The notes under the pieces were generated by a model. That model did not search any database, had not been told where the DNA came from, and was given only the letters and a program-made list of their open reading frames with translations. A program made the position numbers and the translations under genes. Of a stretch of 64,000 bases of DNA, positions 18,799 through 27,439 are shown piece by piece; positions within the stretch are counted from its first letter, which is position 1; each line of letters starts with the position of its first letter. Origin of the DNA: an uncultured bacterium (GTDB lineage: Bacteria; Hydrogenedentota; Hydrogenedentia; Hydrogenedentales; Hydrogenedentaceae); assembly GCA_937124615.1 (NCBI GenBank), contig CAKZKR010000016.1:108390-172389 (forward strand). The letters are read 5' to 3'.

Positions 18799-19194
18799 TT
18801 ATCGGATTACTCTTTTCAACGCAATGAGTAATTGCTTAGGATTTAAAGGCTTTGAGATAAATTCATCAATTTTCATCTGTTTTTTTTCTTCTTCAGAACG
18901 AGGGCTTATGTCGTAACCTAATTTTGAATGTATCCCTGTAATCATGATGATAGGAATATTTGATTTATTGTTTTTTAAGTCTCTTATTTTATTAACAAAT
19001 TGGATACCCTCGTCAATTCCTCCCATCATCAAATCTGTTATAATTACAGATGGTGTATTATCTGTTAAAAATTCAAGAGCACTTTCTGAATTGGAAAATG
19101 TTATTACCTTATAATTTTCTCTTTCCAGAACAATTTTACAAAAGTCTTGTACATCTACATCATCGTCAACTACCATTATTAATTGCTGTTCCAT
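18799..19194 (-). CDS. Single-domain response regulator
   Basis: A stand-alone CheY/Spo0F-type receiver of 131 residues if begun at the ATG at 19194, which has TAGGA eight bases upstream; a longer in-frame start at 19221 would add nine unlikely residues. Acidic pocket residues D10 and D11 (VVDDD), phosphoacceptor D54 (IITDLMM), the switch Thr in IMITG and the Lys in ISKPL are all present. There is no output domain. The loop IDEGIQFVNKIRDLKNNKSNIPI is slightly long. It lies between the hydrogenase catalytic gene and hydG, behind a hairpin at 19274-19300, so it may be read only by partial read-through. No cognate kinase is adjacent; the kinase at 48.9-50.7 kb is a remote possibility. Confidence 0.85.
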   Translation of the reverse strand: MEQQLIMVVDDDVDVQDFCKIVLERENYKVITFSNSESALEFLTDNTPSVIITDLMMGGIDEGIQFVNKIRDLKNNKSNIPIIMITGIHSKLGYDISPRSEEEKKQMKIDEFISKPLNPKQLLIALKRVIR

Positions 19195-19273
19195 TTGTTT
19201 GTTCCTAAGATTTATACACACATAAACCTACATACTCCTTCTTTGTCCTATTATACTACTTTTCTATATTTTT

Positions 19274-19300
19274 AAGGGGAGTGTAATAAACACTCCCCTT
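19274..19300 (-). terminator. Strong hairpin after hndD, terminator or processing site
   Basis: A perfect 11-base-pair stem (AAGGGGAGTGT / ACACTCCCCTT) with an AATAA loop begins 14 bases after the hndD stop. In the minus direction it is followed by an A-rich stretch, not a T tract, so it is either a U-tract-less terminator, an attenuator of the downstream RR-hydG-aspA-hydF-hydE genes, or an mRNA 3'-end stabiliser. Confidence 0.6.
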
Positions 19301-19313
19301 TACATCACTTATC

Positions 19314-21086
19314 CTATACTTTGGTCCTTGCATGATAGTGTGTATGAAGTAGATGATGGGAAATCTCACTGTTGGGATGTTCCAAAAATTCCTCGTATAA
19401 TTTCTTTATATCTGGATTTACATGGGATTTGCGAAGTTGTTTTCCTTCGTCCTCCTTATATATTGCTTGAATACGAGCAAGACGAACAGAGTTATCTGTA
19501 AATCGAGGTTGTCCTCCACCACCTATACATCCACCGGGACAGGTCATAATTTCTACAAAATGATATGCTTTTTCTCCTGAGCGAACTCGCTCTATTAATG
19601 CCCGTGCATTACCCAATCCGTGTGCAACAGCAACATTTACCGTAGCACCTTCTAAAAAGGACCAATCGGGAACGCATTTTTCAAGTTTTAGGGATGCTTC
19701 TTTTATCCCTTCAAGACCTTCGACAGGAGCAACATGAAGGCCATCAAAAGGTAACTCACAACCGGTTACAATTTCATATACAGTACGAATCGCCGCTTCC
19801 ATCACACCTCCTGTATTGGCGAAAATATCAGCAGCACCTGTGGATAGCCCTAAGGGGGAATCCTGCTGACCATCGGGTAAGTTAACGAAATCAATACCTG
19901 CCTGTTTTATCATCCTTCCCAGTTCACGAGTAGTAAGGACATAGTCTACATCCTGGACACCTGAACTGTTCATTTCAGGACGCTGATTCTCATATTTTTT
20001 AGCTGTGCAGGGCATTATTGAAACAACTACAATATCTTCCGGTTTCTTGCCTATCTTCTTTGCGTAATAGGTCTTTGCAATTGCACCAAACATCTGTTGA
20101 GGAGACTTGCATGTTGAAATATTTGGAATTATATCGGGATAAAAATGTTCCAAAAACTTAATCCAGCCTGGGGAACAACTGGTAAACATCGGCAATGCAA
20201 TATCCTCACCATCTACTAATTTTTTCTTCAATCGAGTTAATAATTCAGTTCCTTCTTCCATAATACAAAGATCTGCGGCAAAATTTGTATCGAAGACAGC
20301 ATGAAAACCTAATCTACGGAGTGCTGTAACCATTTTGCCTGTTACCAGTGTTCCAGGTGGTAAACCAAAACATTCACCTAATGCAGCACGAATTGCAGGG
20401 GCTGTTTGCACAACTACTGTCTTCGTAGGGTCATCTAAAGCAGAGAAAACATCTGCAATCTGGTCTCTTTCTACTATTGCACCTACAGGACATACTGCAC
20501 CACATTGACCACATTGGACACATACAACATCATCCAAATCACTACAAAACGCGGGTCCTATTACTGTTTCAAAACCGCGATTTTGAGGAAATAAACCACC
20601 TACACCCTGTACTTCGTTACAAACAGTAACGCACCTTCTGCATAGAACACATTTAGATGTATCTCGAACAACGGCAGGGGTGCTATCGTCAATAATTCTC
20701 TTACTTTTTTCTCCTTCATATCGAACTTCTTTAATTCCCAGTGTCCGCGCTAATTCTTGAAGTTCACAATCTTCATTTCGAACGCATATTTGGCAATCAC
20801 CATCATGGTCTGATAGAAGTAATTCTACGACTGTTTTTCTGGCTTCTCTGGCTCTCTTTGATTTGGTATGAACTTTCATTCCTTCTGTAACAGGTGCAAC
20901 ACATGAGGCAATGAGAGTGCGAGCCCCCTCAACCTCAACTACACATACACGACATGCACCAATCTCCTGAACTTCTTCCAGATAACAAAGAGTGGGGATT
21001 TTTATGCCAACTTGCTTGGCAGCTTGAAGTATTGTTGTCCCATCTGGAACTTCTACAGGAATTCCATCTATAGTTAATTTTGGCAT
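19314..21086 (-). CDS. hndD: [FeFe]-hydrogenase catalytic subunit (HndD/HydA type)
   Basis: H2-forming/consuming catalytic subunit, 590 residues. N-terminal [2Fe-2S] domain (TLCYLEE..GACRVC..C), His/Cys3 [4Fe-4S] site (SDHDGDCQICVRNEDC), two ferredoxin clusters (CVLCRRCVTVC and CVQCGQCGAVC), then the H-cluster domain with L1 FTSCSPGW (C304), L2 IMPCTAKKYE and L3 EIMTCPGGCIGGGGQP, all cluster cysteines present. The position after the L1 cysteine, a Cys with a proton-relay role in clostridial monomeric enzymes, is Ser305; as I recall this is common in the trimeric/tetrameric bifurcating (group A3) type. The domain order and neighbours match Desulfovibrio HndD and Thermotoga HydA. GAAGGAG precedes the ATG; it follows the hndC fusion by 17 bases. 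Confidence 0.96.
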   Translation of the reverse strand: MPKLTIDGIPVEVPDGTTILQAAKQVGIKIPTLCYLEEVQEIGACRVCVVEVEGARTLIASCVAPVTEGMKVHTKSKRAREARKTVVELLLSDHDGDCQICVRNEDCELQELARTLGIKEVRYEGEKSKRIIDDSTPAVVRDTSKCVLCRRCVTVCNEVQGVGGLFPQNRGFETVIGPAFCSDLDDVVCVQCGQCGAVCPVGAIVERDQIADVFSALDDPTKTVVVQTAPAIRAALGECFGLPPGTLVTGKMVTALRRLGFHAVFDTNFAADLCIMEEGTELLTRLKKKLVDGEDIALPMFTSCSPGWIKFLEHFYPDIIPNISTCKSPQQMFGAIAKTYYAKKIGKKPEDIVVVSIMPCTAKKYENQRPEMNSSGVQDVDYVLTTRELGRMIKQAGIDFVNLPDGQQDSPLGLSTGAADIFANTGGVMEAAIRTVYEIVTGCELPFDGLHVAPVEGLEGIKEASLKLEKCVPDWSFLEGATVNVAVAHGLGNARALIERVRSGEKAYHFVEIMTCPGGCIGGGGQPRFTDNSVRLARIQAIYKEDEGKQLRKSHVNPDIKKLYEEFLEHPNSEISHHLLHTHYHARTKV

Positions 21087-21103
21087 GAGTTATTCTCCTT
21101 CTA

Positions 21104-24100
21104 TTAATGTTGTGGGTTTAAACTTACTTTTGTTTCACGATAATCACAACGCAAGCAACGGCGTGCTTCTCTAACTGCTAATGTTTCTGTAAATGGAATT
21201 TCTACCTCATTAAAATTATGTATCCGCTTCTCAACAGGGAGAAGTTTCATTTTTGCCCTCGGAAAATCTACTGGGTCTGAATCAGGGTCAAACTCAGTAT
21301 CTACCATAAAAGGTTCCCTCCAAAATGCATGTTCTTCACCTGTGAGATATTTATCAATTCCAACAGCGGCTCTTTCGCCTGCTCCAATGGCTTCTGCTAC
21401 TGAAGAAGGTCCCGAACTTATATCTCCACCTGCGAATAACCATTCAATTGTGGTTTGACTATACAATGGATCTGTCCACAAAAAACCGGACGGTGTCAAT
21501 TTCACATCTAAACCATCCATATATCGTTTCAGATCAACTGTTTGTCCGATTGCTGCAATTACCTGGTCGGCTTCTTCAATAAAAGGTTCTTCACCGGACT
21601 TTGCTTCAGGTCTTCTTCTACCAGAGCGGTCATACTCACCTAACCACATGTGCTGACATTTCACACCAACAACTTTCCCGTTTTCAGTTAATATTTCCAA
21701 TGGAGCCACTAACATCTTAAGAATAACCCCTTCATTAACGGCCTCTTCTATTTCTTCTTTGTACGCGGGCATCTCTTCTCGTGTTCTTCGGTAAAGAATA
21801 GTGGCTTTTTCTGCACCCAATCGAATTGCAGTTCTTGCCGCATCAATTGCTGCATTCCCACCACCAATTATTACAACTTTCTTCCCTACAGGTACAGAAC
21901 CACGAAGATTATACTCACGAAGAAAATCAATTGCTTCAACCACACCTTCCGCATTCTCTCCCGGAATCCTTAATTTTTGTCCCGATGGAGCACCAATCCC
22001 AAGGAAAATCGCCTCATAACCTTCATCGCGCAAACTCTGTAATGTGAAATCTCGCCCTAATGCCTTTTCAGTTTCAATAACCACCCCCATTCTCTCTATC
22101 ATGCGAATTTCACGAGCCAACTCTTCCCGCGGTAGACGGTATGCCGGGATAGTTTGTACTAACATTCCACCGGGTCGGGATGCTGATTCGAACACACGAG
22201 GTTGATATCCCAATCGTGCAAGAAAATAAGCACAGGTAAGACCTGCAGGACCTGCACCTATAATAGCAATTTTCCTGCGAAGATTCTGTTCATTCTCACG
22301 AATTTCAGGAAGTTGAATGGTCACTTCCTGTTCAACCATAAATCGTTTTAATCCGCGTATTGATACTGCATCATCCAATGTGGCTCTTCTACACTTATCT
22401 TCACATGTATGGAAACATACACGAGCACACACGGATGCAAATGGATTCTGGTCCCGATGAACACGAAGTGCTTCCGCATAGCGTTTCTCCGCTACCAATG
22501 AAACAAAGCCAGGAATATAGACATTTGCAGGGCATGCACTCATACAGGGTGCACGAACAAGAGAAGGACAAACACCCGCCGGACACTTATGTTCACGAAT
22601 ATGAATTTCAAATTCTTCACGGAAATGACGGATAGCGGAAAGAACGGGATTAGGGGCTGTCTGACCCAGTCCACACAAGGAAGCGTCTTTAATTTGCTGT
22701 CCTAATTCAATAAGTTTTTCAATATCGCCTTCTTCCCCTCTACCTTCACAAATTCTTGTTACAATTTCCAACATCCTTTTTGTACCTACTCGACATGGGA
22801 CGCATTTTCCACAAGATTCATCTTGAACGAAATCCAGGAAGAAACGAGCCATATCGACCATACAGGTGTCTTCATCCATAACTATCAAACCACCTGAACC
22901 CATTATGGCACCTAATTCTTGTAAGGACTCATAATCGACGGGAACATTTAAGTATTGCTTAGGAATACATCCTCCCGAAGGACCACCGATTTGCGCCGCT
23001 TTAAATTGTTTACCACGAGGGATACCTCCACCTATATCATAAATAATTTCGCCTAATGGTGTTCCTATTGGAATTTCTACAAGACCTGTATTATTGACAG
23101 CACCGGCTAACGCAAATACCTTTGTCCCTTTACTCTTAGCTGTACCAATAGAGGCAAACCAATCTGCTCCTTTTAATATAATTACAGGTATGTTTGCATA
23201 AGTCTCTACATTGTTCAATAAACTGGGTTTTTCCCATAAACCCTTATAGGCTGGGAACGGAGGACGAGGACGAGGTTCTCCGCGTTTTCCTTCTATTGAA
23301 CGCATTAAAGCAGTTTCTTCACCACATACAAAGGCACCGGAACCCATCCGAATTTCTAAATCAAAGTTAAAACCTGTACCCATAATATTTTTACCCAAGA
23401 GCCCCAGTTCTTTTGCCTGACCAATAGCAATGTTCAATCTTTCTACGGCTAGTGGATACTCTGCACGAACATAGATATATCCTTGGTCGGAACCAATTGC
23501 ATATCCGGCAATAATCATGGCCTCTATAACACTGTGAGGGTCACCTTCCAAAACACTTCTGTCCATAAATGCACCCGGGTCTCCTTCATCAGCATTGCAG
23601 AGTACATATTTTTTATCACCGGGAGCCTTTTGTGTCAATTCCCATTTAATTCCTGTTGGAAAACCTGCACCACCTCTTCCGCGAAGTCCCGATTTTTTCA
23701 CTTCTTCAACTACTTGTTGGGGTGTCATTTGGGTTAGTACCTTTGCTAAAGCCTGATAACCGTCTCTCGCAATATATTCTTCAATCTTTGTTGGGTCTAT
23801 AACACCACAGTTTCTTAAAACAATTTTTGTTTGCTGTTTAAAAAAACCTATCTCCTGTAGAGCCGGGATAATTTGTGATGTGGTAGTAGACTTAAAGTTC
23901 AAGCGAGTAACGGGGCGACCTTTCAACAGATGTTCAACAACAATATCCTCAACATCTGTAACCTTAACACCTTGATAAAAAGTAGCATCTGGATAAATAA
24001 CAACAACAGGACCTATAGCACAGGGTCCCAAACATCCTGTATGAACTACCTGTATTTCATCAGTTAGTCCATGTTTTGCAAGTGCATCCGAAAAAGCAGA

Positions 24101-24175
24101 ACTGACTTCCATCGAGCCCGATGCAACACATCCTGCACCTGCACAGATTAACACATGACTTCGAAATAAACTCAT
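21104..24175 (-). CDS. HndC/HydB (NuoF-like) subunit fused to GltD-like flavoprotein
   Basis: A 1023-residue fusion. Residues 1-100: thioredoxin-like [2Fe-2S] domain (C11, C16, C48, C52). About 140-530: NuoF-like NADH/FMN module (GLRGRGGAGFPTG), SLBB region and [4Fe-4S] motif CGKCVPC near 454. About 535-1010: a GltD/NfnB-like module with N-terminal cluster cysteines (APCMSACPANVYIP, CARVCFHTCEDKC), FAD site IIGAGPAGLTCAYFLARLGY (about 640), NAD(P)H site VIIGGGNAAIDAART (about 767) and the closing FAD motif FAGGD. In known HndC/HydB the GltD part is absent; a second flavin may allow NADPH use or another electron branch. The join is in frame with no stop, so it is one polypeptide. AAAGGAG precedes the ATG. 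Confidence 0.93.
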   Translation of the reverse strand: MSLFRSHVLICAGAGCVASGSMEVSSAFSDALAKHGLTDEIQVVHTGCLGPCAIGPVVVIYPDATFYQGVKVTDVEDIVVEHLLKGRPVTRLNFKSTTTSQIIPALQEIGFFKQQTKIVLRNCGVIDPTKIEEYIARDGYQALAKVLTQMTPQQVVEEVKKSGLRGRGGAGFPTGIKWELTQKAPGDKKYVLCNADEGDPGAFMDRSVLEGDPHSVIEAMIIAGYAIGSDQGYIYVRAEYPLAVERLNIAIGQAKELGLLGKNIMGTGFNFDLEIRMGSGAFVCGEETALMRSIEGKRGEPRPRPPFPAYKGLWEKPSLLNNVETYANIPVIILKGADWFASIGTAKSKGTKVFALAGAVNNTGLVEIPIGTPLGEIIYDIGGGIPRGKQFKAAQIGGPSGGCIPKQYLNVPVDYESLQELGAIMGSGGLIVMDEDTCMVDMARFFLDFVQDESCGKCVPCRVGTKRMLEIVTRICEGRGEEGDIEKLIELGQQIKDASLCGLGQTAPNPVLSAIRHFREEFEIHIREHKCPAGVCPSLVRAPCMSACPANVYIPGFVSLVAEKRYAEALRVHRDQNPFASVCARVCFHTCEDKCRRATLDDAVSIRGLKRFMVEQEVTIQLPEIRENEQNLRRKIAIIGAGPAGLTCAYFLARLGYQPRVFESASRPGGMLVQTIPAYRLPREELAREIRMIERMGVVIETEKALGRDFTLQSLRDEGYEAIFLGIGAPSGQKLRIPGENAEGVVEAIDFLREYNLRGSVPVGKKVVIIGGGNAAIDAARTAIRLGAEKATILYRRTREEMPAYKEEIEEAVNEGVILKMLVAPLEILTENGKVVGVKCQHMWLGEYDRSGRRRPEAKSGEEPFIEEADQVIAAIGQTVDLKRYMDGLDVKLTPSGFLWTDPLYSQTTIEWLFAGGDISSGPSSVAEAIGAGERAAVGIDKYLTGEEHAFWREPFMVDTEFDPDSDPVDFPRAKMKLLPVEKRIHNFNEVEIPFTETLAVREARRCLRCDYRETKVSLNPQH

Positions 24176-24230
24176 CTTGTTATCTCCTTTCCATAACCTT
24201 TAATATATTTAGTTTTCATTTATTCTCCAG

Positions 24231-25715
24231 TTAAAACACATTGACTTTTCCAATATAATATCTTTTCTGTCCATCATCTCCGGACAGAGGTAAATGAATT
24301 TCTGGCGTTCCTGAACCAGAACCTGCAGAAATATATACGGAATAAGTTCCATTTGAAAATAGAATAGGATTAAAACTATATGTAATAGTTTTTTCCATTG
24401 TTTTTTGCCCCTCGGGTCCATTTACAGATAAGTGTCTCAGATTAAAGTTGGTATCTGTAAAAACAGATACAATTCCACCTTTTTCGTTTTTCCATGTAAT
24501 AATTGGGTATAAATCCCGATAGCACGGAGCTACGCCTCTGTTGACCCAGCAATAAGACACCTCCCAATTACCACTGTGCTTACTTACTTTTCTTTGCCAT
24601 TTTACTTCTATCGGCAATATACGATAACCCAAACGGAGGTTTATCTTATTAATCAATTCTCGATTCTCCTGAAGAAATTCATGGGGCCACCAATGAATAG
24701 AAACATAACTTGCGTGGTAATCCTCTACAGCCTGCAAATATTGACTTCCATCACCCCAGCAGCCCTCCTCTTTAGAAGGTCCATAATGACCACTTTCTAA
24801 AATAACGGGTTTATTCTTCCAAAAAGGTTCTGCAAGACTTTCGCTAAAATAGGCATTTTCGCCCCCTTGCACAAGAATACTATCATCCCGAAGAGTTAGT
24901 CCCTTTTCCACCGCATATTTTAGAAGTTCTTTTTTGTCTTCCGAAAGTTCAGTAAACTTCTGTCCATTTGTAATAAGGTCATCGTTTAAGACGATAACCG
25001 TATTTTTAAAGTGTTTTACATGTAAATCAATATGTTTTTTAATTGTTTCTGTTGAAATGTGTTTCTTTGTGGAATGCCATACATGGCCTTCTCCCCAAAC
25101 TCCCAAAGAACCTATATCGATAAATGCTACATCCGGATTTCCATCGTATTTTTTTGCTAAAGATAATAAAAAATTTTCTAACTTTTCCAGAAATATCGGG
25201 TCATCAAACTCGGGTTCCCAATGCGTTCCATCTTCTTTAATTCCTTCTAAAGGCGTAAAAAAATTCCCCTTGGCTCCTGCTTCTTTTACCCACTTTGGAG
25301 TAGCCCATGGAATAGGCGTCTCACTACATGTAATACGGAGAGCTATTTTCTTACCCTTAGAAATCCATCTTTGTGCGGGTGTATCCAGTAAAGACCAATC
25401 ATATTTACCCTCTGCGGGTTCTAAATACGACCAGGCAATACGCAGATATATTACGGAAAGATTTGGGAATTCATCTACTGTATCCGTAGGCTGTAACTTT
25501 CCTCCATAATTAACAATATCATTATCGTAATAATGAAGAACCCAACCCATATCCGTATTATTTAAAACTGCCCCTGTATCCGTTATTGAAATTGCTTCCC
25601 ATTCATTTTCCTCTGAATACACAGAAAATGAACTTAAGATAAGAACAAAAATTAATTGAATTACTTCTCTTACGAAAATTAAATGCTTAACTTTCTTCCT
25701 TACGAACTTCATCAC
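24231..25715 (-). CDS. Secreted DUF4832/DUF4874-like barrel protein in hydrogenase operon
   Basis: A 494-residue protein with a basic, hydrophobic N-terminal signal (about 1-34, cleavage near SVYSEE). The mature part opens with NNTDMGWVLHYYDN and continues with IYLRIAWSYLEPAEGKYDWSLLD, GKKIALRITC and FIDIGSLGVWGEGH, the pattern of DUF4874/DUF4832 proteins: a (beta/alpha)8 barrel related to clan GH-A glycosidases, then a beta-sandwich (about 365-490). Possible acid residues are the Glu in WSYLEP and in VWGEGH. It lies 14 bases after hndB and 55 before hndC, in the same direction, so it splits the hydrogenase subunit genes. An exported carbohydrate-type protein has no obvious part in a cytoplasmic hydrogenase. 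Family call is fairly sure, function unknown. Confidence 0.7.
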   Translation of the reverse strand: MMKFVRKKVKHLIFVREVIQLIFVLILSSFSVYSEENEWEAISITDTGAVLNNTDMGWVLHYYDNDIVNYGGKLQPTDTVDEFPNLSVIYLRIAWSYLEPAEGKYDWSLLDTPAQRWISKGKKIALRITCSETPIPWATPKWVKEAGAKGNFFTPLEGIKEDGTHWEPEFDDPIFLEKLENFLLSLAKKYDGNPDVAFIDIGSLGVWGEGHVWHSTKKHISTETIKKHIDLHVKHFKNTVIVLNDDLITNGQKFTELSEDKKELLKYAVEKGLTLRDDSILVQGGENAYFSESLAEPFWKNKPVILESGHYGPSKEEGCWGDGSQYLQAVEDYHASYVSIHWWPHEFLQENRELINKINLRLGYRILPIEVKWQRKVSKHSGNWEVSYCWVNRGVAPCYRDLYPIITWKNEKGGIVSVFTDTNFNLRHLSVNGPEGQKTMEKTITYSFNPILFSNGTYSVYISAGSGSGTPEIHLPLSGDDGQKRYYIGKVNVF

Positions 25716-25729
25716 AAATAATATTCCTA

Positions 25730-26101
25730 TTACGAAATTAGGTATTCCATTACAGGTTTACCTTCTGCAATATGTTGCTGAACAATCGCTCTTATCTTTT
25801 CTGCATTCAATTTGCCATACCGATATTCAGCACCTGATGATTTATGTGTAACTGTAATCATCGGTTCTCGGTCACAAAGACCCGCACATCCGGACTGGCG
25901 AACTGTAACATTTGCTATACCTATTGCCGAAAGTTCGGAAACGATGTTCTTTAATACTTCACGAGCACCCGCAGCAATACCACATGTTCCCATGTGAACT
26001 GTAACCACCAAATCTTTCTCAGAACCACGAATATCAATCTCTTTAATTGCTTTCTCTCGCAAAGAATTTAAGTCTTCTGGAGAACGAATAATATTTGTCA
26101 T
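25730..26101 (-). CDS. hndB: HndB-like thioredoxin-fold [2Fe-2S] subunit
   Basis: A 123-residue small subunit of the NADP-type [FeFe] hydrogenase. The C-terminal 85 residues are a thioredoxin-like ferredoxin with MGTCGIAAGAREVL (one cysteine near residue 38) and SGCAGLCDREPMI (two cysteines near 76-80), so only three cysteines are visible where classical members have four; this is, as I recall, normal for HndB. It carries electrons between HndA/HndC and the catalytic subunit. AAGGAG precedes the ATG; the gene follows hndA by 18 bases. Confidence 0.9.
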   Translation of the reverse strand: MTNIIRSPEDLNSLREKAIKEIDIRGSEKDLVVTVHMGTCGIAAGAREVLKNIVSELSAIGIANVTVRQSGCAGLCDREPMITVTHKSSGAEYRYGKLNAEKIRAIVQQHIAEGKPVMEYLIS

Positions 26102-26119
26102 AATTTTTCTCCTTATGAT

Positions 26120-26644
26120 TTATTTGTTTTTCTCTGTATTTTTGTCTAAATACTGATCTAAAATAGCTTGAATTCGAGCTGGTTTTACCCTCTGATGAAC
26201 ATCATTGTCAACCATAATTGCTGGTGCAAGTCCGCAAGCCCCAAAACAACGAGCTACCTCTAAAGAAAATATACGGTCTTCTGTGGTTTCGCCCACATCA
26301 ATATTAAGTTTGTCTTTAATAGCAGAGAGGACTTGTTTCCCACCACGAACATAGCAAGCAGTTCCTAAACAAACCCGAATCATATGTCTTCCACGAGGTT
26401 GAGTTGAAAAGAAAGAATAGAATGTTACTACACCTGCAACTTCGCTATATGGTTTGTTTAAACCCAGACTAATTTTTTTCAGTGCACTCTCCGGCAGGTA
26501 CCCAAACATAGCCTGTGCAATCTGCAAAACAGGGATAAGTGCACCTTGTTTATCCCGGTATTCCGCAATTACTTCATCGAGACGAGCAAGTAGTTCTTCT
26601 TCACTTGCTTCTTCCATGCATACATGTTTTGAATTTTCATTCAT
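26120..26644 (-). CDS. hndA: HndA/HydC (NuoE-like) [2Fe-2S] subunit
   Basis: A 174-residue NuoE-family protein: N-terminal helical bundle (about 10-75), then the thioredoxin-like domain with [2Fe-2S] cysteines C92, C97 (VCLGTACYVRGG), C133 and C137 (ARCFGACGLAP). It pairs with the NuoF-like subunit. GKQVL and EDRIFSLEVARCFGACGLAPA are typical of the hydrogenase-linked group. GTAGGAGATAAAAT precedes the ATG. First structural gene after rex, gap 25 bases. Confidence 0.95.
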   Translation of the reverse strand: MNENSKHVCMEEASEEELLARLDEVIAEYRDKQGALIPVLQIAQAMFGYLPESALKKISLGLNKPYSEVAGVVTFYSFFSTQPRGRHMIRVCLGTACYVRGGKQVLSAIKDKLNIDVGETTEDRIFSLEVARCFGACGLAPAIMVDNDVHQRVKPARIQAILDQYLDKNTEKNK

Positions 26645-26669
26645 ATTTTATCTCCTACAAAATAATTTT

Positions 26670-27365
26670 TTATTGTTTGGTTATTATTGTTTCATATTCA
26701 TCATCAGTCGTTTCGTTTTCCATCTTCCATTTTTCTTCCTCTGCGTAATGTTTCATCCGTCTTGCAAAGAAAGAAACCTTTTCAAAAGTAGCAGAAAGAT
26801 CAACATGCTCTACAAAAACATTTTCAGAAACTTTTATTCGCAATGGTGAAAAATTCAATATTCCACTGATACCCGATTGAACCAGAGTATCACAAATAGA
26901 TTGAGCATTCTCACCTGGGATTGCAAGGATACCTACAACACTTTTAGTCTCTGCTATAACTTTTTGTAAATCATACATGGGATAGCAACGACACCCATGA
27001 AAAGTCTGTCCTACTTTTGACGGGTCCTTATCAAAAGCAGCACGAATAGCCAACTGTCTCCACCGTCCTGCAAAGTTAGCCAACAAGGCTAAGCCTAAAT
27101 GACCTACACCGACTAAAACCGCACTTTGGGGTAATGGAGAATCTAAGAAATTTGCAATGCTTTCAAGAAGAGGTCTTATTTTATAACCACTATTGGGAAT
27201 ACCAGAATAACCCAATTGCATTATATCTCTACGAACTTGGGCTGGCTTGATATGTAATAAATTTGCGAGTTCGTGAGACATAATAGTTTCTTTACCCTCA
27301 ACCCTTAACTGCTGAAGTATGCGTCGATATAAACTTAATCTTTCTACTGTTTTTTCAGATACCAT
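26670..27365 (-). CDS. rex: Redox-sensing transcriptional repressor Rex
   Basis: A 231-residue NADH/NAD+-responsive repressor. Winged-helix DNA-binding domain at residues 1-75 (SHELANLLHIKPAQVRRDIMQLGYSG), Rossmann domain with GVGHLG at 86-91, the AAFDKDPSKVG stretch and a C-terminal swapped helix. Rex binds DNA when NAD+ is high and lets go when NADH rises. It is the promoter-proximal gene of the hydrogenase operon and two candidate Rex operators lie in its leader, so autoregulation together with the hnd genes is likely. The ribosome binding site before its ATG is poor, which would keep repressor levels low compared with the subunits. Confidence 0.95.
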   Translation of the reverse strand: MVSEKTVERLSLYRRILQQLRVEGKETIMSHELANLLHIKPAQVRRDIMQLGYSGIPNSGYKIRPLLESIANFLDSPLPQSAVLVGVGHLGLALLANFAGRWRQLAIRAAFDKDPSKVGQTFHGCRCYPMYDLQKVIAETKSVVGILAIPGENAQSICDTLVQSGISGILNFSPLRIKVSENVFVEHVDLSATFEKVSFFARRMKHYAEEEKWKMENETTDDEYETIITKQ

Positions 27366-27376
27366 ACAATTTTCAT

Positions 27377-27394
27377 TTGTGAATAAACGAACAA
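27377..27394. promoter_or_regulatory. Candidate Rex operator 1
   Basis: TTGTGAATAAACGAACAA, an 18-base imperfect palindrome whose left half is the known Rex half-site TTGTGAA and whose right half keeps ACAA. It is 11 bases upstream of the rex ATG, in the probable 5' leader. It shares 14 of 18 bases with operator 2, 45 bases away. Confidence 0.6.
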
Positions 27395-27421
27395 ATTTTA
27401 TATACTTACCTTTAAGTATAA

Positions 27422-27439
27422 TTGTGAATTCTTGAACAA
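27422..27439. promoter_or_regulatory. Candidate Rex operator 2, abutting the -10 box
   Basis: TTGTGAATTCTTGAACAA, an 18-base imperfect palindrome with the Rex half-site TTGTGAA on the left and TGAACAA on the right. Its edge touches the -10 hexamer of the rex/hnd promoter, so bound Rex would cover the start of transcription. Confidence 0.65.

Noticed and set aside
21801..22635. Plus-strand reading frames of 70-90 codons opposite the hndC fusion
   Set aside because: They are antisense shadows of a strongly conserved gene, with no ribosome binding sites and no recognisable domains.
24231..25730. Mobile element carrying the DUF4832-like gene
   Set aside because: No transposase, target duplication or terminal inverted repeats are visible, and base composition looks like the neighbours.
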